Shown: positions 44,821 to 54,453, numbered from the stretch's first letter. The stretch is 64,000 nt of DNA from Arthrobacter sp. EM1 (GCF_029964055.1 NZ_CP124836.1:1488001-1552000); one strand, 5' to 3'. Program-made: numbers and translations. The notes: generated by a model not told the origin, from the letters alone.

Positions 44821-47800
44821 TCATGGCGCGGCTGCAGGGGCTGGGGCCGGTGCGGTTCCGGGTGGATCTCGTAGGGGTTCCAGGGCGTAGTCCCACAACT
44901 TGTAGAGGCCGTAGCCGCCACCGGCATAGGTCCCGTAGTTGAAGACCGCCGAGACGGCTTTGTTGTTGTAGAGCCACGTGTTGAACCAGCCTTTGATGGG
45001 CACCACGTTCCAGCCAGCGTCGCCGAGGCCTTGCATGATCCGGTTCATTCGTGTGCCGTAGCGGAAGAAGGGCGGTTTCTTCCCGACGGTGCGGTACCAG
45101 CGCTGTTTGATGATCATGTGCTCCATGGACCAGCCGGAGCCCTTCGCGATGCTCCAGCGCTTCCGGAAGTCCTTCCACATCCCGAAGCTGCGCCGGTCCT
45201 CCCAGAAGAACCGCCCCAGGCGGCGCAGCAGCGGGGTGCGTTGTCCCGGAGCCGCGCGCCGGAACAGTCCCAGCAGCGCCGTCCCCATACCGCGGAGCCC
45301 GCGGCTCACCACACCCTTTAGCGAGGTCATCCCCGCCTTGAGCGCATTCTTGAGGCCCACCATGGCGGCCTTGAACTCGCCAAGTGTCAAGACTGTAAGC
45401 ACAATGTCGACCACAGTCAGGGCCAGGAAGGCTACCTGCGCGCCCCAGCCGGACAGGAACCCCATGCCGCCGGGAATGCCGCCGGAGACGCCATCGGCGC
45501 TGCCGCTGAACTCGAGATGCCAGTAACCGGCGATCTTGGTGATCTTGTCCAGCGCGGTGGGTTCTTGATTGCTGCCTGCAGGGCCGCTGCCCGAGGTTCC
45601 CGTCCCGGTGCCCGTATCCGCGGGCTCGCTGTCCCCGGTCTTGGTGCCCGTGCCCGTCCCGCCGCCCGGACCGGACTTTTCCGTGCCGTGCTTAGTGGGG
45701 TCCTTCGAGGGGCCGTCCCCCTGGCCGGTGGCACCGCCGTCGGCCGTTCCATCTGCCGACCCGGTGGGGCTGCCGCCTTCGGCCGGGGTGGTGCCATCGC
45801 CCGTGGTGTTGCCATCGAGTTTTCCGTCAACGCTGCCGGTGGGGCTGCCATTGACGTTTCCGCCCACCTGGCCGCCAGGAGCGCCGCCTTCGGTGCCGCC
45901 GTCCACGCCACCCTGCGCGCCGCCGGGGCTGGTGCCCTTGCCGCCCGTGCCCGATCCGCCTGCCTTGCCGACGCCGGCGCCCGGCGTGGTGCCACCGCCG
46001 GTGCCGCCCGGCTCGGTGGGGGTCTTGCCGTTGCCCGGTCCGGTGTCCGTCCCCGGCCCGGTGCCTGGGCCGTTGCCATTGCCCGGACCCGCGCTGGGGC
46101 CGGTGGCCGCCTCGCCCATGCCGCCGCCGCCGGGACCCGTGCCCTTGGTGCCGGAACCGCTGCCGGTGCTACCGGGCGCGCCGGGTTGGGTGGCCGTGCC
46201 CGAGCCGCCGTCCTTGCTGCTGTTCGAACCGTCGGCACTGTGCGCATTCCCGGTGGCCCGATCCCCGGTGGGCGCCGTCTGGGCACTCGTGGCGCCACCG
46301 CCGTTGCCGGCACCAGTGGCGGGCGGGGCCGGCGTCGTGGGCGGATCTCCCGCCGGCGCGTCAGAAGCTGGCGCGTCAGAAGCTGGCACTGCTGGTTCGT
46401 CCAGTTTGAGCTCGTCAAACATCTTTTCGATGTCGTAGAGGGCCCCGGCCTTTTCCACGTTGCCGCCGTTTTCGGCGATCATTTGCTGCAACCGCGGCGT
46501 GTAGTTCTCCTGCCGGACAATCATCCAGTCGTTGCCGCTGCGCTTGACTTCCAGGGCCCGGATGCCCAGCTCCCTGCCGCGGCCATTGTTGAAATGGCGC
46601 ATGGCTTGGGCGCCGGTGTAATTGGCGGGCACGCTGTCCAGTCGGCTCATGGTGCCGGTGGCCTGCAAGCCGTTCGGATCCACCAGGTTCACCGGATTGT
46701 TCTGGACGAACTCGTAGAGGTTCAAGGATGCGGCATTGCCCAGCGGGTCCGGGCTGAGCCAGCCGCCAATCCAGGACGCGTAGTACCGGTAGCCGAAGTA
46801 GTAGAGGCCGGTAGCGTCGTCGCGCTCCTTGCCCGTGTAGCGCCGGTCCCGCAGTTTAGTGCGGCGCAGCGCGGCCCCTGCGATGAAGCAGGAGCCGCCG
46901 TAGCTGAAGTGTTCCTCGTAGCTGAGGACAACGCCGTTGGAGTCCAGTTCCATGGCCGTGGAGCCCAGGTCATCGGGGATGAGGAAGCGGACTTCGGCGG
47001 TGCCCACGGTGTCCGTTTCGGCGGCGCTGGTATCGGCACTCCAACGGTAGACGGTGGCCAGGCAGCGATCGTCGTCCTCGATCAGCGCCACGGTGCGTTG
47101 GATTGCGGTGATGCCGGCGCGGGTATGGAGGAACAGTTCGCAGCCTTCGAGGTAGATTTTCTCGGTGCGTTCCAGCCCACCTGCCGTGAGCCGTTCGGTG
47201 ACTTTCCGGACGCGGCGGCCTTCGGCGTCGTAGGCGTAATGTTCGACGTCGTTCGGTTGGCCTTGGGCGCTCCGGTCAATGATGGTGGCGGAGCGGAGGC
47301 GGTTGCGGTGGTCCCAGACGATCGCGGCCAGGTGCGGCAGCGAGTTCGTGTTTCCGGCGGCGTCGAACCGCCCTTCCGGTGCGGCGATGGGAACGCCGTT
47401 CGTGTCCAGGGCCGGGAGACGCCGGTTGGAGGTGGCCGAAACCCAGATGTCCTGTGTCCACGACCGGGTGGTCCCGGTGTGCTTGATCTGGTCCAGGTTG
47501 CCGGCGACGTCGTAGTGGAAGCGCTGCGTGAAGCGCTCCACCGCGGCGCCGTTGGCCAGGCTGAGGTGCCGGGTGCCCTGTACCACGCCTGCCGCGCCGG
47601 ACCAGGCATCGGTGGGCAGCAGCGCCTGGTGCACGCGGCCGGTGGCCTCCACCACCTGGTAGTAGGGGTCGTAGCGGTACTCTCGGGCCGGCGTCACCGT
47701 GAGCCCCTGCAGGACCGGGGTGGGGTGCGCCGGTTCCTGGGCGTGATCCAGCAGCCAGGTGATGTTGCCTGCCGGGTCCCGGACCACCTCCACGTCCCGC

Positions 47801-50800
47801 AGTGTCTGCGCGGCGGCGCCAGCGGAGGCAGTTGTGGAGCGGGTGAGCTGTCCGGTGGCGCGGTCGTAGCCGTTGATCGTGGTGACGCCGTTGCCCAGCT
47901 CGACGCGTTCCTGCTGGCCGCGGGCGTTGGCGCTGCTGCCCGCCAAAATAAACCGGTTGCTGAGCTGACCATCAGAAGTGGAGACGGTGATGGTGTCCAT
48001 CCCGCCGGCGCGGCGGTACTTGAACATGCGGGTGGTGCCGTCCGGGGAGGTTCGCCGCAACGGCCTGCTGAAGGCGTCATAGGCGGAGACGGCGGTGTAG
48101 GTGGTGGCGTCCAGGGGCTCGCCGCCGGGAGCGGTCCAGTCCGGTTCGCGGTCCACCACTGTTCGCAGCCGATGCGAAACCTCCAGCGGGTTGCCGTCCG
48201 GGGTGAAGCGCAGGGCCTCATGCCGCCCGGCCGAGTCCTCGTGGACCACCAACAGCCCGCGCGCGTTGCGGGCCACGGCCGCCGGCACCGCAGGATCCTC
48301 GCCGTAGGTGAGCCGTTCCACCATGTGGTTCAGGCCGTTGCCGGACACGCGGATTTCCGTGGGCCGGCCCGCGGCGTCGTAACTGGATTGGATCCGGTAC
48401 GCCCGCGGATCCCAGCGCTGCACCTCCCGGTCCAGCGCGTCGAGGAAGAAAACCGTCTCGCCAGCGTCCACGCTGCGTTGGCGCAGCAGCCGGCCAGCCA
48501 TGTCCAGGTCCACTTGGGTGATCATCACCCCGCGGGCATCCACGACGGCGGTGACGTTGCCGTCGTCGTCCAACGTCCGGCGGCAGCGGCGTTCCTCGGC
48601 CGCGGCACCGCGGCGCACCTCCAGGACGGTGCGGCCCATCGGGTCCACGTGCACGGTGGTGGGAGTGCCGGCGTGGGCTCTCGCGCGCTCGAGCGCGCGG
48701 CGTTCGGGATCGCCGGCGGGCAGGGCTTGGCGTTGCAGTTCATAGTCGGAGCCGGTCACGGTGTCATTGGGGTCCGCGGAGGTGGTGGACCAGGCGTCGG
48801 TGGTGATTTGCGTGCGGGTGCCGTTGGGCAGGCTGACTCCAATTTCCCGGCCCAGCGCATCGTAGCGGTGGCGCACGGCGGTTCCGAACGACTGCAATTC
48901 GGGGTCCGGCTCGTAGCGGGGCGTGGTGGTGTGGAAGGGCTCGAACTCGAGGACAGCCTGCTGCTTGGAATCGAACACCACGTGCCCGGATGCCCGCCAG
49001 CGTTGGGCGGCGGGGGCCTCCACCGGCACCCCCTGGGCATCCACGTCGATACTGCCGTCCGGGCGGCGGACCACCGCGGGGCCCGCGTCCACGCGCTGCT
49101 TACCTTGGATGGGCCGGCCGAACCCGTCGAAGTACTGCACGGCCACCTGCACCTCGCCGTTTTGGGCCGGGCCGCCCGCGCCGTCGTCCACCAGCGACTC
49201 GCGCGCCACGTCAACGCTGCAGATCGGCTCACCCCGGTCCCGGAAAGCGGCGAGGTCGCAGAAGGCAAAGGTGCTGGCCTGTACCACGGCGCCAGCCGGG
49301 TTGGCGAGGGCCGCCGTCACGGTGCCGGGGAGCCCGCCCGGGTGGGCACTCAACGGCCGGGCCCCGTGTGCCTGGGAGGTGCCGCCGTCGTCCAATGCCG
49401 TGCCGTGCCCGGACGTGAGAACGGTGAACCCGAAGGCGTCATAGCGCGCCTCGAAGGTGGCCTGGTTGGCGTCGGTGATCCGCCACGGGGCCATGACCTG
49501 GTAGTCGAGGTCCGCGGTGGTGGTGTTGCCTACCTCGTCCGTGAAGCTGAGCCTTGACAGCGCGGCCGGGTCCCACACCCACGCGGTTTGTGCGCCGTCG
49601 GCTTCCAGGGAGCCTTCCGGCAGGCTGAAACGGGCGGCGGGGAGCAGTGCGGCCACGGGTCCGCGGGCCCACCAGTAGCCATCCGCCGCTACATAGTGGG
49701 CGGCGGTGAGAGCCGCGGCGTTGACCCGGGCAGCATAGATGCGGGCCACCTCGGCGGCCGCGAAGCAGGCGTGCTCCTCGTGGTGGACCAAGCCCTCAGG
49801 CCCCGGATCGCCGAGTGGCCGGGTGCCGGTTCGGGCGGCGTCCCGGTACAGCGTGCGGTCCCAGGACACGCGGCGCAGCTCCATGCCGGCGGTGAAGGCC
49901 GCGCCGTTCTCAAGCGGGGCGGCCAGCGCGGCGGTGGCTGCGGCGCGCGCTGCGGTGAAGCTGAGCGGGCCGGCGTCGCCTAATCCTCTGCCCTCGAATG
50001 CTTCCTCCTCGACGGGGATCGCCAGCAGGTAGCTGTCCTCGGTGTCCACGTGCGTGACCCGGCGGCGGGTCACCTGGGAGATGGGCACACCCTGGCTGGG
50101 ATCGGCCGCAGGCTGGCCGGGGCGGCGCGGGCAGCCCAGGTCCAAGGTGAGCAGTTCGCAGCCCACCTCGTCCCGGGCCAGGACCACGCGCTGCTCCACC
50201 CGGGGATCTGCGGGCTGCTCCTCGTAGCTGGCTTCGAGGGTCTCTCGTTCGCGCACGGTATAGGCGGCAGGGCGCCCGCCCAGCGCGGGCTGGAGTTGGT
50301 GCACGGCGTAGCCCGTGGTGGAGACTCTGAGGGGCTGCGGGTTGCGTTGGCCGGTGCGGTTTACGGCGAACAGTTCGTCCCGCAGCGGCCAACCGGCCAG
50401 GGCGCGGTGGGCGTCGGGGTCTTCGGTGGGCGCGTCAGGGCCGCTGGGCGGGGTGGGCGCGTCCGGGTCTGCGGCCCAGCAGCGGGTGCGGAGCCGGGCG
50501 TCGACGTCGGGGTCCCCAGAGGCGTGCCAGAGCCGGTGGCAGGAGGCAGCGCCGAGGTCGTCAGGGGGCAGCTCATCGGGGCGGAGGGGCCGGATTTCGG
50601 CCACGCCGGGGGCGCCCCAGCCGGGCCGGTGGAAGGAGCCGGAATCATGGATGTCCACGTGCAGGAAGCCGCGGAAGACGCGCTCGACGGAGTCGAAGTA
50701 GCCGCAGTGGTATTCGTAGCGTGCCACGGAGCGGGTGTTGGCTATGTGGTCAATGAGGAAAACACGGTCCACCACGGTCACGTGCTGGGGGAGCCGGGTC

Positions 50801-52968
50801 AGCCAGGGTTCGTCCCCGGCTTCGTCGCGGCGGTAGTGCACGGCGGAGGAAGAATATTCGACGACGGTCTCCGCACCGGCGTCGCTGGCGACGGACACGA
50901 GGCGGCGGGGTGGGCCGTCCGCCATCAACCGGACGTAGCGCAGGGGAGCGGAGCTGTCTCCGGCGAGGACGGAGGACCAGACAATGCTGAGGGTGCCGTC
51001 GCCCAGGAGGTCCAGGACCTGGGCGCTGCAGAGGTCATCCGCAGCGGGCAGGCCGAGGACCTGGCCGCCGGAGACAAAGCCGTTGCCGGCGGCGTTCCGC
51101 CACCACAGCAGGTAGTCCGCGCCCACGTAGACCAGGTCCGCGGTGCCGGTGGAGTCCAGGTCCGCAAACCGGATCCGACGGATGTCCAGTGTGGTGCCGT
51201 CCGGGAGGCTGGGCGCGTTGAGCATACTGATGGGGTCGCCTAAATCGCCGCCGGGCAGTCCGGGCCAGTATTCGATCCGGCCTTCCTGGACCTGGACCAA
51301 GTCCAGGAGGCCGTCGCCGGTCATGTCCGCCATAAAAACGCCCACCTCCGGACGCTCGGCAAGGAGCGGGACGGAGGTCGCTGCGTGCTGGGGGAGATTG
51401 GTGGGGGCGCCGTAACCGATCTTGCCCAGGGCGGGAAAGCACAGGGAATTTTCGCCCAAGGCGAGGATCGTCTCCGGCAGCCCATCGCCGTCGACGTCGA
51501 CCCAGTCCTGCCGGCCGGGCCCGGCGAAGACAGGGACCTGGCCAAAGGGCTGGAAGGCATGCCAGCTGCGTTCGTCCCTGTTGTATTCGCTGAAGCCGGC
51601 GTGGCGGCCGTCCAGGACGGCCACGTTGAAGTTGCCGTCGCGGTCGAAGTCCGCCAGCAACGACCCGGCGGTGCGGTCCGAGGGGGTTTCGGCGAGCCGT
51701 TCTTGCGGGCCGAAGATACCGCCGCCCAAGTTTGGTTTGTAGTACCAGGCGCCGTCCGCCACGGTGAGGACACCGGGCAGGCCCTCGCCGCGGACGTCCG
51801 CGAATCGGTAGTCGGAGCCGTGTAGGCCCTGGGGTAGGTTTTCGAGACTGGCGGAGTCCAGGGTGCGGAGCCGCTGTTCCACCACGCTGTCGCTATAGCG
51901 GAAGGTAACGCCGGGGAGGGATTGGACGGTGACGGTGGCATCATGCCGGAAGCCTTGGACTTCGATCCGGTGCAGGAATGTCCCGGTGGGTGCCTGGTCG
52001 TGGATGAGGTTGACGGCGCGGGTGAGGACGGGGGCGGGGCCCAATGCGGCGAAGCGGTGGAACACGAGGATGCGGCGGCACAGCCGGTAGGTGCGGACCT
52101 CGAAGCCGGGGCGGCGGCTGGAATAGGGATCCTGCCGGACCAGCCAGTCTTGGTCTGGTGCCGGAGTGGCAGCCTGGCCGGGGGCGTGGTCGCCGTAGTC
52201 GAGGACCACTTCCAGATGCCAGTTGGCGGCAGCACCGTCGTCGTTCGCGTCCAGCGGATCCTGGTTGAGGTACCGGACGCGCTTGAGGAGGCGTTGGGCG
52301 TGACCGGCGGGGTTGAGGCGCGGGAATTCGGCGGGGGAGCTCCAGTCCACGGCGGCGCCGTCCTCGGCCGCGTAGTCATAGCGGATGGCGTTGCCGAAGC
52401 GGTCGTACTGGGCCTCGAGTAGCCACTCGTAGATCCGGGACGGACGTTCGGGGTCCCGGATCCGGCCGGATCCATCACTGCGGCGGCCGAAAATGGCCAC
52501 GCTGCCGTCTGGTCGTCGCACCCGCCAGTGCACGTCGCCATCCGCTGTCGCGGTCCATTGTTCCACCCGGGTGAAGGTGGACTCGTGCCGGCTCCGGAAG
52601 CGTCGGACGTGGTGGGCGGGGGCGTCCCATTCCAGGGCCGTCTGCCCGCCAGGACCTGATGTGAGGGCGGGCACCAGCTCGTCCCCGGCGAGGGAGTAGC
52701 GGTCCGTGGCGTCGTAGCGGGGCACATCACGGCGGTCAAAGACGCTCACCGAGGCCATCCCGCCGAGCGCCCAGCCGAACCCGAACGGCGAATTCCCCGC
52801 CGCGTCCTGGTAGTTGAATGCCAGCCCGGGGCCGAAGCCCAAGCGCCCGGACGGCAACGGCAGCGGGTAGGAGTACGACGCGGAGCCGGTGGACGCATCC
52901 ACGGCCACATCGAAGGGCGGCAGCAGGTCCGCCACCTCAACCAGGGCCGGGGTAATGGGGCCGTTCAC
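44821..52968 (-). CDS. Fused Tc toxin B and C component (TcB-TcC) with a long variable C-terminal payload
   Basis: A 2715-residue protein from a GTG at 52968. Residues 1-300 are a SpvB domain (ASYSYPLPLPSGRLGFGPGL). The next part carries FG-GAP-like repeats (DVDGDGLPETIL, DMTGDGLLDLV, DLDSTGTADLV) and the TcdB middle region. From about 1250 on, RHS/YD repeats form the cocoon. The conserved TcC core ends near residue 2100 with GWLSPDPLGNAASLNLYEFV and NPVNLVDPNG, where the aspartyl self-cleavage site lies in known TcC proteins. About 610 residues of payload follow: a Gly/Pro/Thr/Ser linker, a hydrophobic segment and a basic terminal domain. B and C parts are separate genes in many Tc loci. Confidence 0.92.
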   Translation of the reverse strand: MNGPITPALVEVADLLPPFDVAVDASTGSASYSYPLPLPSGRLGFGPGLAFNYQDAAGNSPFGFGWALGGMASVSVFDRRDVPRYDATDRYSLAGDELVPALTSGPGGQTALEWDAPAHHVRRFRSRHESTFTRVEQWTATADGDVHWRVRRPDGSVAIFGRRSDGSGRIRDPERPSRIYEWLLEAQYDRFGNAIRYDYAAEDGAAVDWSSPAEFPRLNPAGHAQRLLKRVRYLNQDPLDANDDGAAANWHLEVVLDYGDHAPGQAATPAPDQDWLVRQDPYSSRRPGFEVRTYRLCRRILVFHRFAALGPAPVLTRAVNLIHDQAPTGTFLHRIEVQGFRHDATVTVQSLPGVTFRYSDSVVEQRLRTLDSASLENLPQGLHGSDYRFADVRGEGLPGVLTVADGAWYYKPNLGGGIFGPQERLAETPSDRTAGSLLADFDRDGNFNVAVLDGRHAGFSEYNRDERSWHAFQPFGQVPVFAGPGRQDWVDVDGDGLPETILALGENSLCFPALGKIGYGAPTNLPQHAATSVPLLAERPEVGVFMADMTGDGLLDLVQVQEGRIEYWPGLPGGDLGDPISMLNAPSLPDGTTLDIRRIRFADLDSTGTADLVYVGADYLLWWRNAAGNGFVSGGQVLGLPAADDLCSAQVLDLLGDGTLSIVWSSVLAGDSSAPLRYVRLMADGPPRRLVSVASDAGAETVVEYSSSAVHYRRDEAGDEPWLTRLPQHVTVVDRVFLIDHIANTRSVARYEYHCGYFDSVERVFRGFLHVDIHDSGSFHRPGWGAPGVAEIRPLRPDELPPDDLGAASCHRLWHASGDPDVDARLRTRCWAADPDAPTPPSGPDAPTEDPDAHRALAGWPLRDELFAVNRTGQRNPQPLRVSTTGYAVHQLQPALGGRPAAYTVRERETLEASYEEQPADPRVEQRVVLARDEVGCELLTLDLGCPRRPGQPAADPSQGVPISQVTRRRVTHVDTEDSYLLAIPVEEEAFEGRGLGDAGPLSFTAARAAATAALAAPLENGAAFTAGMELRRVSWDRTLYRDAARTGTRPLGDPGPEGLVHHEEHACFAAAEVARIYAARVNAAALTAAHYVAADGYWWARGPVAALLPAARFSLPEGSLEADGAQTAWVWDPAALSRLSFTDEVGNTTTADLDYQVMAPWRITDANQATFEARYDAFGFTVLTSGHGTALDDGGTSQAHGARPLSAHPGGLPGTVTAALANPAGAVVQASTFAFCDLAAFRDRGEPICSVDVARESLVDDGAGGPAQNGEVQVAVQYFDGFGRPIQGKQRVDAGPAVVRRPDGSIDVDAQGVPVEAPAAQRWRASGHVVFDSKQQAVLEFEPFHTTTPRYEPDPELQSFGTAVRHRYDALGREIGVSLPNGTRTQITTDAWSTTSADPNDTVTGSDYELQRQALPAGDPERRALERARAHAGTPTTVHVDPMGRTVLEVRRGAAAEERRCRRTLDDDGNVTAVVDARGVMITQVDLDMAGRLLRQRSVDAGETVFFLDALDREVQRWDPRAYRIQSSYDAAGRPTEIRVSGNGLNHMVERLTYGEDPAVPAAVARNARGLLVVHEDSAGRHEALRFTPDGNPLEVSHRLRTVVDREPDWTAPGGEPLDATTYTAVSAYDAFSRPLRRTSPDGTTRMFKYRRAGGMDTITVSTSDGQLSNRFILAGSSANARGQQERVELGNGVTTINGYDRATGQLTRSTTASAGAAAQTLRDVEVVRDPAGNITWLLDHAQEPAHPTPVLQGLTVTPAREYRYDPYYQVVEATGRVHQALLPTDAWSGAAGVVQGTRHLSLANGAAVERFTQRFHYDVAGNLDQIKHTGTTRSWTQDIWVSATSNRRLPALDTNGVPIAAPEGRFDAAGNTNSLPHLAAIVWDHRNRLRSATIIDRSAQGQPNDVEHYAYDAEGRRVRKVTERLTAGGLERTEKIYLEGCELFLHTRAGITAIQRTVALIEDDDRCLATVYRWSADTSAAETDTVGTAEVRFLIPDDLGSTAMELDSNGVVLSYEEHFSYGGSCFIAGAALRRTKLRDRRYTGKERDDATGLYYFGYRYYASWIGGWLSPDPLGNAASLNLYEFVQNNPVNLVDPNGLQATGTMSRLDSVPANYTGAQAMRHFNNGRGRELGIRALEVKRSGNDWMIVRQENYTPRLQQMIAENGGNVEKAGALYDIEKMFDELKLDEPAVPASDAPASDAPAGDPPTTPAPPATGAGNGGGATSAQTAPTGDRATGNAHSADGSNSSKDGGSGTATQPGAPGSTGSGSGTKGTGPGGGGMGEAATGPSAGPGNGNGPGTGPGTDTGPGNGKTPTEPGGTGGGTTPGAGVGKAGGSGTGGKGTSPGGAQGGVDGGTEGGAPGGQVGGNVNGSPTGSVDGKLDGNTTGDGTTPAEGGSPTGSADGTADGGATGQGDGPSKDPTKHGTEKSGPGGGTGTGTKTGDSEPADTGTGTGTSGSGPAGSNQEPTALDKITKIAGYWHLEFSGSADGVSGGIPGGMGFLSGWGAQVAFLALTVVDIVLTVLTLGEFKAAMVGLKNALKAGMTSLKGVVSRGLRGMGTALLGLFRRAAPGQRTPLLRRLGRFFWEDRRSFGMWKDFRKRWSIAKGSGWSMEHMIIKQRWYRTVGKKPPFFRYGTRMNRIMQGLGDAGWNVVPIKGWFNTWLYNNKAVSAVFNYGTYAGGGYGLYKLWDYALEPLRDPPGTAPAPAPAAAP
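45565..46390 (-). repeat. Low-complexity Gly/Thr/Pro/Ser linker in the Tc toxin payload
   Basis: On the minus strand this part of the toxin gene encodes about 275 residues dominated by Gly, Thr, Pro, Ser, Asp and Ala, with short units such as GTGPGTGPGTD, GNGNGP and SADGTADGG. It joins the RHS core to the hydrophobic segment. Such DNA tends to expand and contract, so its length may vary between strains. The same DNA gives a long open frame on the plus strand, which is an artefact of base composition. Confidence 0.85.
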
Positions 52969-53324
52969 GGCCGGTGATTCACCCCGCCAAGACGGTGTAA
53001 AAGCATAACCCCATACAGCACGGGTGCCCCCAATTTCTCGAGGTGAGAGTACTATGCCCTTGGTCTAGCACTTGGAAGTGGTTTCGTCGAGGGGAAAATC
53101 TTAGCGACAGGTCAGGTGGGCCCTGAGGCGGCGGGTATCAGCCGGATGTCCCTAAAAATGGCCTGACTGTTCCGCAGGAAGATGAGCCTGGCCGCTATTC
53201 CCGGCGACGGAGACCCTCCCGGGAACCGGCATAAGGGCCGATGACGGCGCTGCCGCTGCGGCAGATCTCCGGGTACACGCCCTCGCCTTCGGCCGGACCG
53301 TCTTACGGATCTTCGCCCCAGGAA
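52969..53324. other. Upstream region of the Tc toxin operon
   Basis: This 356-nt gap lies between the TipA-like regulator and the toxin genes, all on the minus strand. No gene is visible. It should contain the toxin promoter. On the minus strand TTATGCTTT near 53007-53015 is a possible -10 element in locally AT-richer DNA, but no convincing -35 box can be paired with it. Confidence 0.4.
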
Positions 53325-54077
53325 CTAGCCGGCGTCCCGGACCCGCTGGAGGTACATAACTAGTTCCTGGAGCCGGTCCGCGGGCCACGGTAGCCGGGCG
53401 CTCAACTCCGGGCTGTTTTCCTGCCACATGCTCCGCGCCGCAGCCTTAGTCGCGTCATTGCTGTGGAACTGGGAACCGAGCCCGTCCCAACGCCTTGCAA
53501 AGTCGCGGACCGCGGGATCGTCCACAGGCGTGCGCGCTGACACGTGGCCCAGGCCCTCTTCGATAAGACTGGCAAGCGTGGTCCTGGCATCTTCGACGGC
53601 TGCCGGGCCGACCTCGGCCCTCCGTTGCGCCAGTTCGGTGCGCTGTTCTTCCGTGAAGTACTTCTCGTACATCGTCATCCCTTCCAAAATTGTTATGAAG
53701 TGGTCCACGCCCGGCATGGCGTCGCCCATGCTGTCGAGCAAGGCCTGGATCTGCCGCTGGAGGCGCAGCGCCTGCTCCGCTTGGTCATGCAGTGCCGACA
53801 ACTGGCTGGTGAGCAGCCGCCGCACGGCGCCGACGTCGTCCGGCGACGCCGCCAAGACCTCGCGGACCTGCTCCAGAGACAGGCCCAGCGCCCGCAGAGC
53901 CCTGATCCGGTAGAGGCGGCGGACATCATCTTCCGAATATCGCCGGTGCCCGGAGCCCGTTCGCCCTGTTGGTGGAAACAGGGCGATCTGGTCGTAGTGG
54001 TGCAAGGTCCGCACAGTGACCCCGCACAATGTGGCAAGTTCGCCAATGCTCCACGACTGCCCACCGGTCTCCAACAT
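53325..54077 (-). CDS. MerR family regulator with TipAS-like ligand domain
   Basis: A 250-residue protein. Residues 1-75 are a MerR DNA-binding domain (SIGELATLCGVTVRTLHHYD, GHRRYSEDDVRRLYRIRALR) followed by a coiled coil. The C-terminal part (MYEKYFTEEQRTELAQRRAE, DFARRWDGLGSQFH) matches the TipAS domain, which binds peptide antibiotics in TipA. The ATG at 54077 fits the family N-terminus. It lies directly upstream of the Tc toxin genes on the same strand, with a 356-nt gap. A regulatory link is possible but unproven. Confidence 0.9.
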   Translation of the reverse strand: MLETGGQSWSIGELATLCGVTVRTLHHYDQIALFPPTGRTGSGHRRYSEDDVRRLYRIRALRALGLSLEQVREVLAASPDDVGAVRRLLTSQLSALHDQAEQALRLQRQIQALLDSMGDAMPGVDHFITILEGMTMYEKYFTEEQRTELAQRRAEVGPAAVEDARTTLASLIEEGLGHVSARTPVDDPAVRDFARRWDGLGSQFHSNDATKAAARSMWQENSPELSARLPWPADRLQELVMYLQRVRDAG

Positions 54078-54453
54078 GTTTCCCACCCTAGGACCTGACG
54101 CCACGTCAGGATCAAGCCCCGTGCGCGCGGGGTCCTGACCAAACCGCCAAATCCAATTTGACGGCTATTGGAGCATCGACGGCTTTCACGGCACGCCTCA
54201 CGAGCCCGGCTGAGCCGGCCGAGTTGTCAGTTTTAGAAGTCGTCTGCCCCAGATTGCGCGGCCGGGCTGCCGGGATGAACAGGCCCGGCAGCTTCCGTGG
54301 CTGCATGACACAGGGCGCTTAGCAAAATTCTTGGGAGGTGTCGGCTTAGCGCAATTCCGTGAGTGGTCATGTGCACGAACGCCTCGATGGGGGCAAAGCT
54401 TGCGCGGGGTACACCGCTTTTTCGCCGGGAGGAACTGTGCCGCTGGGCGGCCG
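54078..54453. other. Intergenic region, no gene seen
   Basis: Between the convergent-side end of the metallo-hydrolase gene and the MerR gene start lie 376 nt. The part next to 54077 should carry the MerR promoter. A minus-strand frame beginning MTTHGIALSRHLPRILLSAL near 54375 is open for about 45 codons but has no ribosome binding site, and I do not call it a gene. Confidence 0.4.

Noticed and set aside
45565..46390. CRISPR array or tandem repeat locus
   Set aside because: The repetition comes from low-complexity Gly/Thr/Pro/Ser codons in one reading frame, with no regular repeat-spacer structure.
45517..49557. A 1346-codon open frame on the plus strand, antisense to the TcB-TcC gene
   Set aside because: It is a composition artefact opposite the GC-rich toxin gene: Gly/Ala/Val-rich, without domains or ribosome binding site, while the minus-strand frame shows RHS and Tc signatures throughout.
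51792..51799. GGACGTCC core inside the toxin gene as a further NanR site
   Set aside because: The core lacks the AT arms seen at the two promoter sites and lies deep in coding sequence; another copy occurs in the IS110 transposase gene at 57418.
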